From contig CAZTWL010000008.1 of the NCBI GenBank assembly GCA_964617825.1, positions 61,850-125,849 on the forward strand: a stretch of 64,000 nucleotides of DNA. The letters run 5' to 3'. This DNA is from VSJD01 sp964617825. GTDB taxonomy: Bacteria; Verrucomicrobiota; Kiritimatiellia; JAAZAB01. Positions 9,282 through 16,824 of the stretch are shown piece by piece; the first letter of the stretch is position 1, and each line of letters opens with the position of its first letter. Position numbers and translations under genes: made by a program. The notes below the pieces were generated by a model. It saw nothing but the letters and a program-made list of their open reading frames with translations, was not told the DNA's origin and did no database searches.

Positions 9282-9366
9282 GATTGTCAGGCAAACCTGT
9301 CGCACCGCGTTTTCGGGCGGCGGACAGGGGCTGCAGAAATTTTGCCATGATTTCGAGACAAGCGGC

Positions 9367-9396
9367 GTGTTCGTCTGGCGAAATATATACGAACAC
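9367..9396. promoter_or_regulatory. Operator-like inverted repeat overlapping the efflux promoter
   Basis: GTGTTCGT at 9367-9374 and ACGAACAC at 9389-9396 form a perfect 8+8 inverted repeat with a 14-base spacer. The right arm overlaps the -10 region of the minus-strand promoter, the position expected for a repressor site. No TetR- or MarR-type regulator gene is in the window. Confidence 0.5.
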
Positions 9397-9491
9397 ACCA
9401 GATTTATGCCAAGCAACTGACTGAACGATGGGGCCTTGGAACAAACCGTGTTACCCGAAATATACACGAACCGAAATATACGGAATACGAA
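9379..9491. repeat. Three CGAAATATA direct repeats upstream of the efflux operon
   Basis: CGAAATATA occurs at 9379-9387, 9456-9464 and 9472-9480. Each copy is followed within a few bases by an ACGAA-type element (through 9491). Spacing and arrangement suggest a multi-site binding region rather than chance AT-richness in an otherwise GC-rich stretch. Confidence 0.5.
9384..9412 (-). promoter_or_regulatory. Promoter of the tolC-adaptor-RND-PII operon
   Basis: Minus strand: TTGGCA (9407-9412), 17-base spacer, TATATA (9384-9389). The match to a sigma70-type promoter is good, and it lies about 100 bases upstream of the tolC-like ATG. Confidence 0.55.
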
Positions 9492-9858
9492 CCCATTGAC
9501 AAGCACTTTTCAGCCCTTATTTGCACCCGCCGTGCCGGCCTTTCGTTGCTCAAACAGCATCCTTCCCGAATCGAACCCGACGGCCAGCCGAACGGGCGTA
9601 ACCGCGAACTTTGCCAGCTGCTTCCGGCTCCCACCGCTTTGTCTGAAAACAAATTTCCCCACCCCGCACCCCACGGCATCGCCACCACCGATTGCAACGG
9701 CATCGAGGCTTGACGCCGGGACCGAAAAACGCCATCCTGTTGGCGAATTAAGCGGACGGCAGACGCCGGACGACAGGCAACGGAAGCTTTTTTACTTCCG
9801 ACCTCGGAGCGCCGGTCTCTTTCTTCCACATTCTACACATCTGACAGGGGGATGGTTT

Positions 9859-10779
9859 ATGGCTTTGAAACATGGGCTGGGACGGGGATTGAGCGCATTG
9901 ATCAGCGATACGCCGACCGCCGCCAAAACGACTGAACCGGCGCCCGGGCAGGCCGGGATTCCGCCCCAGGGCATGATCACGGTGCCGGTGGATAAAATCC
10001 GCCCGAATCCCAAGCAGCCCCGCCGCCTGTTTGCACCCGAGGCCTTGGACGACTTGGTCAAGTCCATCCAGACCCACGGTGTTCTTCAGCCGCTGCTCCT
10101 GCGCCGGATGGGCGATCATTACGAACTCGTCGCCGGCGAGCGACGCTGGCGGGCATCGCGACAAGTCGGACTGGAAACCGTGCCGGCCATTATCAAGGAT
10201 GTCAACGACCGCGACGCCCTCGAATTGACGCTTATCGAAAACCTGCAGCGCGAAGACTTGAATCCGATTGAGGAAGCCGAGGGTTTTCATAGCCTGGCGG
10301 AGCAATTCACCTTGAGCCATGAAGAAATTGCCTTGCGGGTAGGCAAAGCGCGGGCCACGGTAACCAACTCCCTGCGCCTCCTCACGCTTCCCGATGAAAT
10401 CAAGCAGATGCTGGCCGACAGCCGCCTCTCGGCCGGACATGCCAAGGCGCTGCTGGGAGTGTCCATTGACGAGGAAAAATGTTTCCTGGCCCGGCGCGCC
10501 GTGGAGGAAGGCTGGTCGGTTCGTGTGCTGGAAAAGGCCGCGGAGCGATTGACCCGCGCCCCACGCAAGCCCCGTGCCATGCGGGACGATATTCCCCCGG
10601 AACACCTGCAGGATCTCTCGGACAAACTGCACCGGCATTTCGGCACCAGCGTACGCCTTGTGCCTTCTCGCACCCTGGCCAACGGTAAAAAAGCCAAGGG
10701 CTTGATCGAAATCGATTTCTATTCCAACGAGGACCTGACCCGCATCCTGGACCTCCTCGGCCTTGTGGAGCAAGGGTAA
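9859..10779 (+). CDS. parB: Chromosome-partitioning protein ParB
   Basis: A 306-residue CTP-dependent clamp that loads at parS sites near the origin and recruits SMC. The start at 9859 follows a GGGGGA ribosome site and gives the conserved N-terminal GLGRGLSALI peptide, which stimulates the ParA ATPase. The ParB/Srx domain contains the arginine patch GERRWRAS (93-100) and the ENLQREDLNPIEEA motif. The helix-turn-helix is near 150-172 (TLSHEEIALRVGKARATVTNSL). A C-terminal dimerisation segment ends the protein. No parA is in the window; upstream is the unrelated efflux operon. Chromosomal rather than plasmid type is suggested by length and context. Confidence 0.95.
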   Translation: MALKHGLGRGLSALISDTPTAAKTTEPAPGQAGIPPQGMITVPVDKIRPNPKQPRRLFAPEALDDLVKSIQTHGVLQPLLLRRMGDHYELVAGERRWRASRQVGLETVPAIIKDVNDRDALELTLIENLQREDLNPIEEAEGFHSLAEQFTLSHEEIALRVGKARATVTNSLRLLTLPDEIKQMLADSRLSAGHAKALLGVSIDEEKCFLARRAVEEGWSVRVLEKAAERLTRAPRKPRAMRDDIPPEHLQDLSDKLHRHFGTSVRLVPSRTLANGKKAKGLIEIDFYSNEDLTRILDLLGLVEQG

Positions 10780-10797
10780 GCGCTCGTTGCCCCGCAA

Positions 10798-10826
10798 TTG
10801 ACCCGCAACACATTTTTTTCTTTAAT
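10798..10826 (+). promoter_or_regulatory. tRNA-His promoter
   Basis: TTGACC (10798-10803), 17-base spacer, TTTAAT (10821-10826): five of six matches in each box. It lies 40 bases upstream of the mature tRNA 5' end. Confidence 0.6.
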
Positions 10827-10865
10827 TCCGGCGAAAAGTCACATAGACTGCACTTTTTGAAACAT

Positions 10866-10943
10866 GGTGGGTGTAGCTCAGTTGGTTAGAGCGTCAGATT
10901 GTGGATCTGAATGTCGCGGGTTCGACCCCCGTCACCCGCCCCA
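10866..10943 (+). tRNA. tRNA-His (anticodon GTG)
   Basis: A full cloverleaf can be folded. The acceptor stem has eight pairs including the extra G-1:C73 pair that is the identity element for histidine tRNAs. A TAGCTCAGTTGGTTAGAGC D arm follows. The anticodon stem is TCAGA/TCTGA, with loop TTGTGGA giving GTG at 10901-10903. The T arm contains GGTTCGACCCC. The 3' CCA is encoded (10941-10943). Its own promoter lies directly upstream, after parB. Confidence 0.97.
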
Positions 10944-10975
10944 TCGCATAATGTCCGGAAACGAGCGAGCCAACC

Positions 10976-11587
10976 ATGGCGCGTATTCTTGGCGATGAGT
11001 CCGACAAGCACCCTTCAGCCATTTCGAAAGCCCGCGCGTTGCTGATCAACGGGGTCCGTTATACACATGCCGCCGCCCGGTTCTGGGCATCCCTGATAAG
11101 CGAAGTGTCCACCGATTATCCCGACTGCAATTCGCTGGTCTTCGAAACTCTGGCCGGCACAATCCTTTCACGCGACCTGCTCTTCCCGGAAATGGCCCTG
11201 CAACGCGAGCTGGACCGCCTCAATCCGGAAGTCCCTATCGAACAAGCCATCAAAGAAGCTCTCGTCGAATTCGAAATCTTCGGCCCGCCCGGCGCCGTCC
11301 AACTCAGCCTGATGGCCGAAGAACGCGAAATGCGACGCTATCAACTGCCCCTGGATTGCGTGGATGCCGATATTTTCGCCTACTTGCTGAGCTGGCTCAT
11401 GGAATGGGCGGAAATACCGGAAAGCCAGTGGAATAACGACCGGGTGGAAGGCGCATTCCTGGTCCGCGACCCGGACAGCCCGTTGAGCGGCCGCGTTCAA
11501 TTCGAATTCACCCGCCACCATATCAGCGAGGGCCTCTATCGCTGGCGCCTTCGAATGTCCCGCACCACCCCTGCCGTTCCGAGTTAA
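10976..11587 (+). CDS. Uncharacterised 203-residue protein
   Basis: I do not recognise this protein. It starts 32 bases after the tRNA and has codon use like its neighbours, so it is probably real. There is no signal peptide or membrane helix; it should be cytoplasmic. The first half is helical and mildly acidic. The C-terminal third (about 135-195) is a helix with YLLSWLMEWAEIP followed by alternating strands (EGAFLVRDPDSPLSGRVQFEFTRH, LYRWRLRM), which could be a small alpha/beta domain. No catalytic or metal-binding pattern is evident and cysteines are few. A strong promoter for purC follows, so it is transcriptionally separate from the purine genes. Confidence 0.6.
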   Translation: MARILGDESDKHPSAISKARALLINGVRYTHAAARFWASLISEVSTDYPDCNSLVFETLAGTILSRDLLFPEMALQRELDRLNPEVPIEQAIKEALVEFEIFGPPGAVQLSLMAEEREMRRYQLPLDCVDADIFAYLLSWLMEWAEIPESQWNNDRVEGAFLVRDPDSPLSGRVQFEFTRHHISEGLYRWRLRMSRTTPAVPS

Positions 11588-11610
11588 CCCGGGCGCAATT
11601 AACCCTGCAA

Positions 11611-11639
11611 TTGACGCACCGCGCGGGATGCTTTACAAT
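11611..11639 (+). promoter_or_regulatory. purC promoter
   Basis: TTGACG (11611-11616), 17-base spacer, TACAAT (11634-11639): five of six matches in both boxes, one of the best promoters in the window. The implied transcript has a leader of about 120 bases before the purC ATG. Confidence 0.65.
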
Positions 11640-11698
11640 CCGGCCGCCAAGCCAAGATTAGCTTGAACGTTGGAAATAGCAGAAAAATCTTATCGCTG

Positions 11699-11744
11699 GC
11701 CGGCGGATGGAAGCATGACCTGTTCCACAGGAATCTGCGCCGGC
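11699..11744 (+). promoter_or_regulatory. Structured leader element of purC
   Basis: GCCGGCG (11699-11705) pairs perfectly with CGCCGGC (11738-11744). Inside it CCTGT (11719-11723) pairs with ACAGG (11727-11731) around a TCC loop. The element ends 15 bases before the ribosome site at about 11759. It does not match the purine or PRPP riboswitch cores I know. Confidence 0.35.
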
Positions 11745-11767
11745 AGCGGCTGAACAATCAGGAGTTT

Positions 11768-12742
11768 ATGATCTCGGAAAAACGCCTCAAAGCCGAATTG
11801 AATCGCACCTTGGAGAAAACCAACCTGGTCGGGATTGGCGAACGCGAAACAGGCAAAGTGCGTGATTCCTACAAACAACCCGGGCGGCGCATCCTGGTCA
11901 CCACGGACCGGATTTCGGCCTTCGACTGCATCCTCGGCACGATCCCGTTCAAGGGCCAGGTGCTGAACCAGCTGGCCGCTTTCTGGTTCGAGCAGACCCG
12001 CGCCATCGCGCCCAACCATGTCATCGACGTGCCCGATCCCAACGTCATGGTCGTGGCCGAATGCGAGCAGTTGCCCATCGAATTGATTGTGCGCGGCTAT
12101 ATCACCGGGGTTACCAAAACCTCGCTTTGGTACAACTACGAACACGGCATCCGCAATTACTGCGGCAATCCCTTGGCCGAAGGACTGCGCAAGGACCAGA
12201 AACTGCCCAAACCCATTTTAACCCCGACCACCAAGCTGGAAGCCCATGACCGGCCCATATCCAGGGACGAAGCCGTGGCTGAAGGATTGATTACGCCCCA
12301 GCTTTTCGATGCCGCCGGCGACATTTGCCTGCGGTTGTTCGAGTTCGGCGTGCGCTATGCCGCCACGCGCGGACTGATCCTCGTGGACACCAAATACGAA
12401 CTCGGCCGGCGCAACGGTCAACTCGTCGTATCCGACGAAATCCACACCCCCGATTCCTCTCGCTATTGGTTCGCCGACACTTATGCCACGTTGTTCGCGC
12501 AAGGCGCCGACCAGCGCAAAATCGACAAGGAATATGTCCGCGAGTGGTTTGCCGCGCGCGGGTTCCGCGGCGAAGGCACCCCGCCCCCCATGCCCGAAGA
12601 CGTGCGCCTCGAAGCAGCCCGGCGTTATATCCAGTCCTACGAAACCATTACCGGCCGCGAATTTGTCGTGACCGACGAACCGATCACCGACCGCATGGCG
12701 GCCAATTTGCGCAAAAAAGGATATCTGCCCAACGCTCCCTAA
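11768..12742 (+). CDS. purC: SAICAR synthase
   Basis: Phosphoribosylaminoimidazole-succinocarboxamide synthase joins aspartate to CAIR with ATP, step 8 of IMP synthesis. The 324-residue product is the longer form. The ATG at 11768 follows AGGAG at short spacing and begins just before the conserved GKVRDSY segment; the frame extends to 11663 without family-like sequence. Further matches are TTDRISAFDCILGTIPFKGQVLNQL, the ELIVRGYITG strand and LVDTKYELG near the C-terminal half. It has its own promoter and leader, and is followed 213 bp later by purB, which acts on its product. Confidence 0.95.
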   Translation: MISEKRLKAELNRTLEKTNLVGIGERETGKVRDSYKQPGRRILVTTDRISAFDCILGTIPFKGQVLNQLAAFWFEQTRAIAPNHVIDVPDPNVMVVAECEQLPIELIVRGYITGVTKTSLWYNYEHGIRNYCGNPLAEGLRKDQKLPKPILTPTTKLEAHDRPISRDEAVAEGLITPQLFDAAGDICLRLFEFGVRYAATRGLILVDTKYELGRRNGQLVVSDEIHTPDSSRYWFADTYATLFAQGADQRKIDKEYVREWFAARGFRGEGTPPPMPEDVRLEAARRYIQSYETITGREFVVTDEPITDRMAANLRKKGYLPNAP

Positions 12743-12860
12743 AACGGGCCGGATGGATTTATTTGCGGCAAACGCGGGTCCAGGACCTTAACGGAGCAAA
12801 ACCGTCCCAGCACGGCAAGCCGATCGTGCGTCTGCGCCACGCAGCAACAAATCCAGCGGC

Positions 12861-12909
12861 TAAACCGGCGGTTTAACCAGTTGACTCCCGGCGCTTTTTC
12901 TGCGACATT
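12861..12909 (+). promoter_or_regulatory. Palindrome and candidate promoter upstream of purB
   Basis: TAAACCG-G-CGGTTTA (12861-12875) is a perfect 7+7 palindrome. Five bases later a TTGACT box (12881-12886) is followed after 17 bases by a weak GACATT (12904-12909). The palindrome could be an operator for purB control, or simply a hairpin at the end of the purC transcript. Confidence 0.35.
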
Positions 12910-12955
12910 TCTGGTCTATATTCTTGCTGTATTCCGCATTTGTTGAAGGAGCATT

Positions 12956-14308
12956 ATGAGCGTTCATCCGATCGAATTCCGTTATTATTCCGAGGTCATG
13001 CGCGCGCTCTTTACGGAAGAGGCCAAATTGCAGAATTGGTTGAAGGTCGAAGCCGCCCTGGCGCGCGCCCACGCCACGCTGGGCCACATTCCCAAGAGCG
13101 CCGCCGCGTCCATCGGGCGCAACGCCAACGTCGCCAGGGTCCGGCTGGCACGGGTCAAGGCGATCGAAGCGGAAATTCACCACGACCTCATGGCCATGGT
13201 GCGGGCGCTGACGGAAGCATGCGGGCGCAATGCCGGCAAATATGTGCACCTGGGCGCCACCTCGTACGATATCGAAGACACCGCCCTGGCCTTGCAACTC
13301 AGCGCCGCGCTGGATCTGATCGCCCAAGACGCGCGGGCACTGCTGAAAACGCTCGCAAATTTGGCACGGCGCACGCGCAAGCTGGTCTGCGTCGGCCGCA
13401 CGCATGGCCAGCACGCCGTCCCAACCACCTATGGATTGAAATTCGCGATTTATGCCGGCGAAATCCGGCGACACCTCGATCGGATCGCGGAAGCACAGCG
13501 CCGCATCCGGGTGGGACAGATGACCGGCGCCGTGGGCACCCAGGCGAGTTTTGGCCCCGATGCTCCGCAACTGCAGCGGCTGGTAATGAAAACGCTGGGA
13601 CTGACGCCGGTCATGGTTTCCAACCAGGTGATCCAGCGGGACCGCCACGCCGAAGTTGTCTTCGATTTGGCCCTGCTCGCGGCCACGGGCGAAAAGATCG
13701 CCCAGGAAATCCGCAATCTCCAGCGCACCGAAATCGGCGAGGTCTTCGAATCGTTCCAAAAAAAGCAGGTTGGCTCTTCCACGATGCCCCAGAAGCGCAA
13801 TCCGCACAAGAGCGAGCGCATCTGTTCCTTGGCGCGGATTATCCGGGCCCAGGTGGCCCCGGCCCTGGAAAACATCCCGCTCGAACATGAACGGGATTTG
13901 ACCAATTCCGCTGCCGAACGCGTGATATTCCCGGAAGCCTTCATCCTGACCGATTACCTGCTGCACCAGTTGAACGAAATTCTGCAGGGTCTGGATATCA
14001 ACGAAGCGGCCATCCAAAAGAACCTGGCGATGACCAACGGCCTGATCATGAGCGAACGGGTCATGCTGGAACTGGTGAAGCGCGGCATCGGCCGGCAGGA
14101 GGCCCATGAAATCCTGCGCCAGGCCGCGCGGACCGCGTTTGCCGCCGGCCAGTCGCTCAAGGAAACCTTACTGCAAAATCAACGGGTCGCCAAGATCATG
14201 ACCGTCGCCGACCTGGATCGCTGCCTGGATCCGGCCGGCTATATCGGCACAGCCGTGGCGCAAGTCGACCACCTGCTGGCCGCATTGCGCAAACGCCGCT
14301 TCGAGTAA
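12956..14308 (+). CDS. purB: Adenylosuccinate lyase
   Basis: Splits SAICAR to AICAR plus fumarate and adenylosuccinate to AMP plus fumarate, so it serves both the de novo route and the AMP branch. The 450-residue protein has the fumarase/aspartase-superfamily signature GSSTMPQKRNP (273-283), the catalytic loop with its serine. GRTHGQHAVPTTYG (148-160) carries the histidine region, and the HLGATSYDIEDTA segment is near 98-109. The ATG at 12956 is preceded by GAAGGAG. It lies between purC, which makes its first substrate, and purA, which makes its second, with one flavodoxin-type gene interposed. Confidence 0.95.
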   Translation: MSVHPIEFRYYSEVMRALFTEEAKLQNWLKVEAALARAHATLGHIPKSAAASIGRNANVARVRLARVKAIEAEIHHDLMAMVRALTEACGRNAGKYVHLGATSYDIEDTALALQLSAALDLIAQDARALLKTLANLARRTRKLVCVGRTHGQHAVPTTYGLKFAIYAGEIRRHLDRIAEAQRRIRVGQMTGAVGTQASFGPDAPQLQRLVMKTLGLTPVMVSNQVIQRDRHAEVVFDLALLAATGEKIAQEIRNLQRTEIGEVFESFQKKQVGSSTMPQKRNPHKSERICSLARIIRAQVAPALENIPLEHERDLTNSAAERVIFPEAFILTDYLLHQLNEILQGLDINEAAIQKNLAMTNGLIMSERVMLELVKRGIGRQEAHEILRQAARTAFAAGQSLKETLLQNQRVAKIMTVADLDRCLDPAGYIGTAVAQVDHLLAALRKRRFE

Positions 14309-14419
14309 GGAATCCATTTTGAGTTTAAGGCCGATAATTCATGTAGCGGCGCCGGCGATGCCGTGGCCACGGCAAGGACGGGCGCGGCTAACTGGAACCG
14401 AACTCCCGATGCATTTATC

Positions 14420-15271
14420 ATGAAGGCGATTATTTATTACCATTCCGGCACGGGCAATTCTCTGGCCATTGCCCGCGATTTGGCGGCCGCACTCGGCGAC
14501 ACAACGCTGGTGGCCATTCCCCAGGCGCTCCAGGAACCTAACGCTGGCGCGGCCAAGGCCCCCGGGGCGCCGGCTGCCGCCGATGCCGTCGGCATAATCT
14601 TCCCCGTGTACGACTGGGGCCCGCCGCGAATCGTCACCGATTTCGTCAACTTAAGGAATTGGGCCGGCATCCCCTACCTGTTTGCGGTCTGTAACTGCGG
14701 CGGTTTTCCCGGCGGCACGCTGTCATTGCTCGAACAGGCGCTCCGCGCGCAGGGCGGGAAACTGCAGGCCGGCTTTTCAATCGTCATGCCCGGCAACTAC
14801 ACCCCCCTGTATGGCGCCATTGCGGAAACCAAGCAACAGAACATGTTCGCGCGAGCTCATGCGCGGGTCGCAGAAATCGCCGGCCTGGTCAAGGCGCGCC
14901 GCAGCCTGCCGGTTGAAAAGAGCCTGGCGCTGGTCAACTGGCTGACGGGAATTTTATATAAGTTCGGCCAGCCGCACTTTAAAACCGCCGACGCCAAATT
15001 CTGGGTGCAGGACACATGCGTGGCTTGCGGATTGTGCGTTAAAGTCTGCCCGCGGCACAACATTGACCTGAAGGATAACCGTCCGCAATGGCACGGCAAC
15101 TGCGAGCAATGCATGGCCTGCCTGCAATGGTGCCCGGTGACGGCCATCCAATGGAACAAAGCTACAAAGGACCGCAAGCGCTATCACCACCCGGACATCA
15201 AGGCGCAGGATTTGTTTAGGCAACAGGAAAAATCAACCGCAGATGGCAAGGAATTCGCGGGCATCGAATGA
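14420..15271 (+). CDS. EFR1-type flavodoxin-ferredoxin fusion protein
   Basis: A 283-residue redox protein with an N-terminal flavodoxin-like domain (1 to about 160; FMN loop YYHSGTGNS at 6-14, and a PVYDWGPP loop near 62-69) fused to two [4Fe-4S] clusters. The cluster cysteines are 200/203/206/210 (CVACGLCVKVC) and 228/231/234/238 (CEQCMACLQWC), each followed by Pro, the bacterial ferredoxin pattern. This is the layout of the EFR1 family, whose physiological partners are mostly unknown. The ATG at 14420 is chosen because it directly starts the flavodoxin strand. It sits alone between purB and purA; a link to purine synthesis is not suggested by sequence. Confidence 0.82.
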   Translation: MKAIIYYHSGTGNSLAIARDLAAALGDTTLVAIPQALQEPNAGAAKAPGAPAAADAVGIIFPVYDWGPPRIVTDFVNLRNWAGIPYLFAVCNCGGFPGGTLSLLEQALRAQGGKLQAGFSIVMPGNYTPLYGAIAETKQQNMFARAHARVAEIAGLVKARRSLPVEKSLALVNWLTGILYKFGQPHFKTADAKFWVQDTCVACGLCVKVCPRHNIDLKDNRPQWHGNCEQCMACLQWCPVTAIQWNKATKDRKRYHHPDIKAQDLFRQQEKSTADGKEFAGIE

Positions 15272-15399
15272 ATTAACCCTGGTCACACGGGTCCTTCCAG
15301 CCGTGTTATCAGCATGATCCGCGGTCGATTTTTTTTGGTTCTGGGCCGCACGCGCATCGGGAAAAGCGCGCGCCATCGGATCGGGAAGCAAGGCGATCG

Positions 15400-15427
15400 T
15401 TGTGTAATGGGATTGAAGTCGTAATAT
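15400..15427 (+). promoter_or_regulatory. Weak candidate promoter upstream of purA
   Basis: TTGTGT (15400-15405), 16-base spacer, TAATAT (15422-15427), about 100 bases before the purA ATG, in the 254-bp gap after the flavodoxin-ferredoxin gene. The match is only moderate. Confidence 0.25.
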
Positions 15428-15525
15428 GCTAAACGTCAGAGGAAGCGAGTCATAGGAAGCATGGCATAGCCGTATCTGTGCCGTTCGTGTTAGCCGCGGT
15501 TAAAATCATATTCAAAGGTGGACAC

Positions 15526-16812
15526 ATGCCGTCATTAGTTATTATCGGGGCGCAATGGGGTGACGAAGGCAAGGGTAAAATCGTGGATGCCCTCGCGGGC
15601 CAGGCGGATGTCGTCGTCCGCTTTCAGGGGGGCGATAACGCCGGCCACACGGTCTTTCACAAAGGCAAGAAATACGTCTTTCACATCCTGCCTTCCGGCA
15701 TTCTGCGGCCGAACGTCATAAATCTCATCGGCGGCGGGGTGGTCGTTAACCCGCAAAAACTGGTGGAGGAACTGGCGGCCATCCGCCTGCCGGAGTCCGC
15801 GTGGCGCAAGCGCTTGCGCCTGAGCGGGGAGGCGCACCTGATCCTGCCCTGCCATATCGCCCTCGACCAGGCTGCCGAAGATCAGCGGGGCAACCTCAAA
15901 ATCGGCACAACCAAGCGGGGTATCGGCCCGACCTATGCCGACTGTGCTGCGCGCACCGGCGTGCGCATGGGCGACACGCTCGATCCGGACTATTTCCGCA
16001 TCCAGGTGAAAACCTGCCTGGACAGCCATCGCGCCCTGCTGCCTAAGGACCGAGTGCGCGAAGTCTGCAACGTCGATCGCGTAACCAAGGACACGCTGGC
16101 CCTGCTCCGTCCGTTCCGGAACATGATCGTGGATACGGGCATTCTGCTGGACGCCGCGCGCCGCAAAGGCAAAAAAATCTTGTTCGAAGGCGCCCAGGGC
16201 ACGATGCTGGACATCATTTCCGGCACTTACCCGTATGTGACCAGCTCGCATACAATTGCCGGCGGCGTCTGCATCGGCACCGGCATCGGCCCGCACGCCA
16301 TTGACCGCATCCTGGGCGTTAGCAAGGCCTATGCCACGCGCGTCGGCGAAGGCCCCTTCACCTCCGAGCTCCACGACGCCACGGGCGAAACCCTGCGGCG
16401 CATCGGCGGAGAATATGGGGCCACGACGAAGCGCCCGCGCCGCTGCGGCTGGCTGGATATCGTGCAGTTGCGCCGCGCCGCGCGGCTCAACAGCCTGGAC
16501 GGATTAATCCTGACCAAGCTCGATGTCCTCGACGGGTTCGACCAGATCGGCGTTTGCACGGCTTACCGCTGCGGTGGAAAGCGCATGACCGAGTGGCCGT
16601 CCAGCCCGGTTGACGTCGCCAGGGCGGAACCGATTTATACGTTCATTCCCGGCTGGAAACAGTCGACCGCCGGCGCCACCAGCTATCAGGAACTGCCCGC
16701 TGCCGCGCGCGCTTACATCAAGCAGATCGAGCAGTGGCTGGATTTGCCCGTGGTCATGATTTCAAACGGCCAGGATCGCAAGCAATTGATCGCGCGGCAG
16801 AAGGCATTTTAA
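15526..16812 (+). CDS. purA: Adenylosuccinate synthetase
   Basis: Uses GTP to couple aspartate to IMP, the committed step to AMP. The 428-residue product has the full family length. The ATG at 15526 follows AAAGGTGG and starts the conserved IIGAQWGDEGKGK P-loop region (GDEGKGK at 12-18); an upstream in-frame start at 15478 would add non-family sequence. The GGDNAGHTV, TTKRGIGPTYADCAARTGVRMGD and ATTKRPRRCGWLD segments (IMP and aspartate sites) are all present. Its product is the second substrate of PurB encoded upstream. It is followed 12 bp later by glmS, so the two probably share a transcript. Confidence 0.96.
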   Translation: MPSLVIIGAQWGDEGKGKIVDALAGQADVVVRFQGGDNAGHTVFHKGKKYVFHILPSGILRPNVINLIGGGVVVNPQKLVEELAAIRLPESAWRKRLRLSGEAHLILPCHIALDQAAEDQRGNLKIGTTKRGIGPTYADCAARTGVRMGDTLDPDYFRIQVKTCLDSHRALLPKDRVREVCNVDRVTKDTLALLRPFRNMIVDTGILLDAARRKGKKILFEGAQGTMLDIISGTYPYVTSSHTIAGGVCIGTGIGPHAIDRILGVSKAYATRVGEGPFTSELHDATGETLRRIGGEYGATTKRPRRCGWLDIVQLRRAARLNSLDGLILTKLDVLDGFDQIGVCTAYRCGGKRMTEWPSSPVDVARAEPIYTFIPGWKQSTAGATSYQELPAAARAYIKQIEQWLDLPVVMISNGQDRKQLIARQKAF

Positions 16813-16824
16813 AGAGGTCAAACC

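Larger units (their letters stand above)
9282..9858. other. 577-bp divergent intergenic region between tolC-like gene and parB
   Basis: It holds the efflux-operon promoter and repeats (9367-9491). Toward parB there is a TTGACG box at 9710-9715 with a weak CATCCT 17 bases later. A hairpin CGGAAG/CTTCCG (9781-9786 and 9795-9800) lies in the presumed parB leader. I see no coding sequence: the frame open across 9436-9858 lacks codon structure and starts too far from the conserved ParB N-terminus. Confidence 0.5.

Noticed and set aside
9282..9506. N-terminal extension of the TolC-like protein
   Set aside because: The signal peptide begins at 9281 and the upstream part includes the promoter boxes.
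16813..16824. glmS ribozyme
   Set aside because: Only 12 bases separate purA and glmS, so there is no room for the ribozyme.
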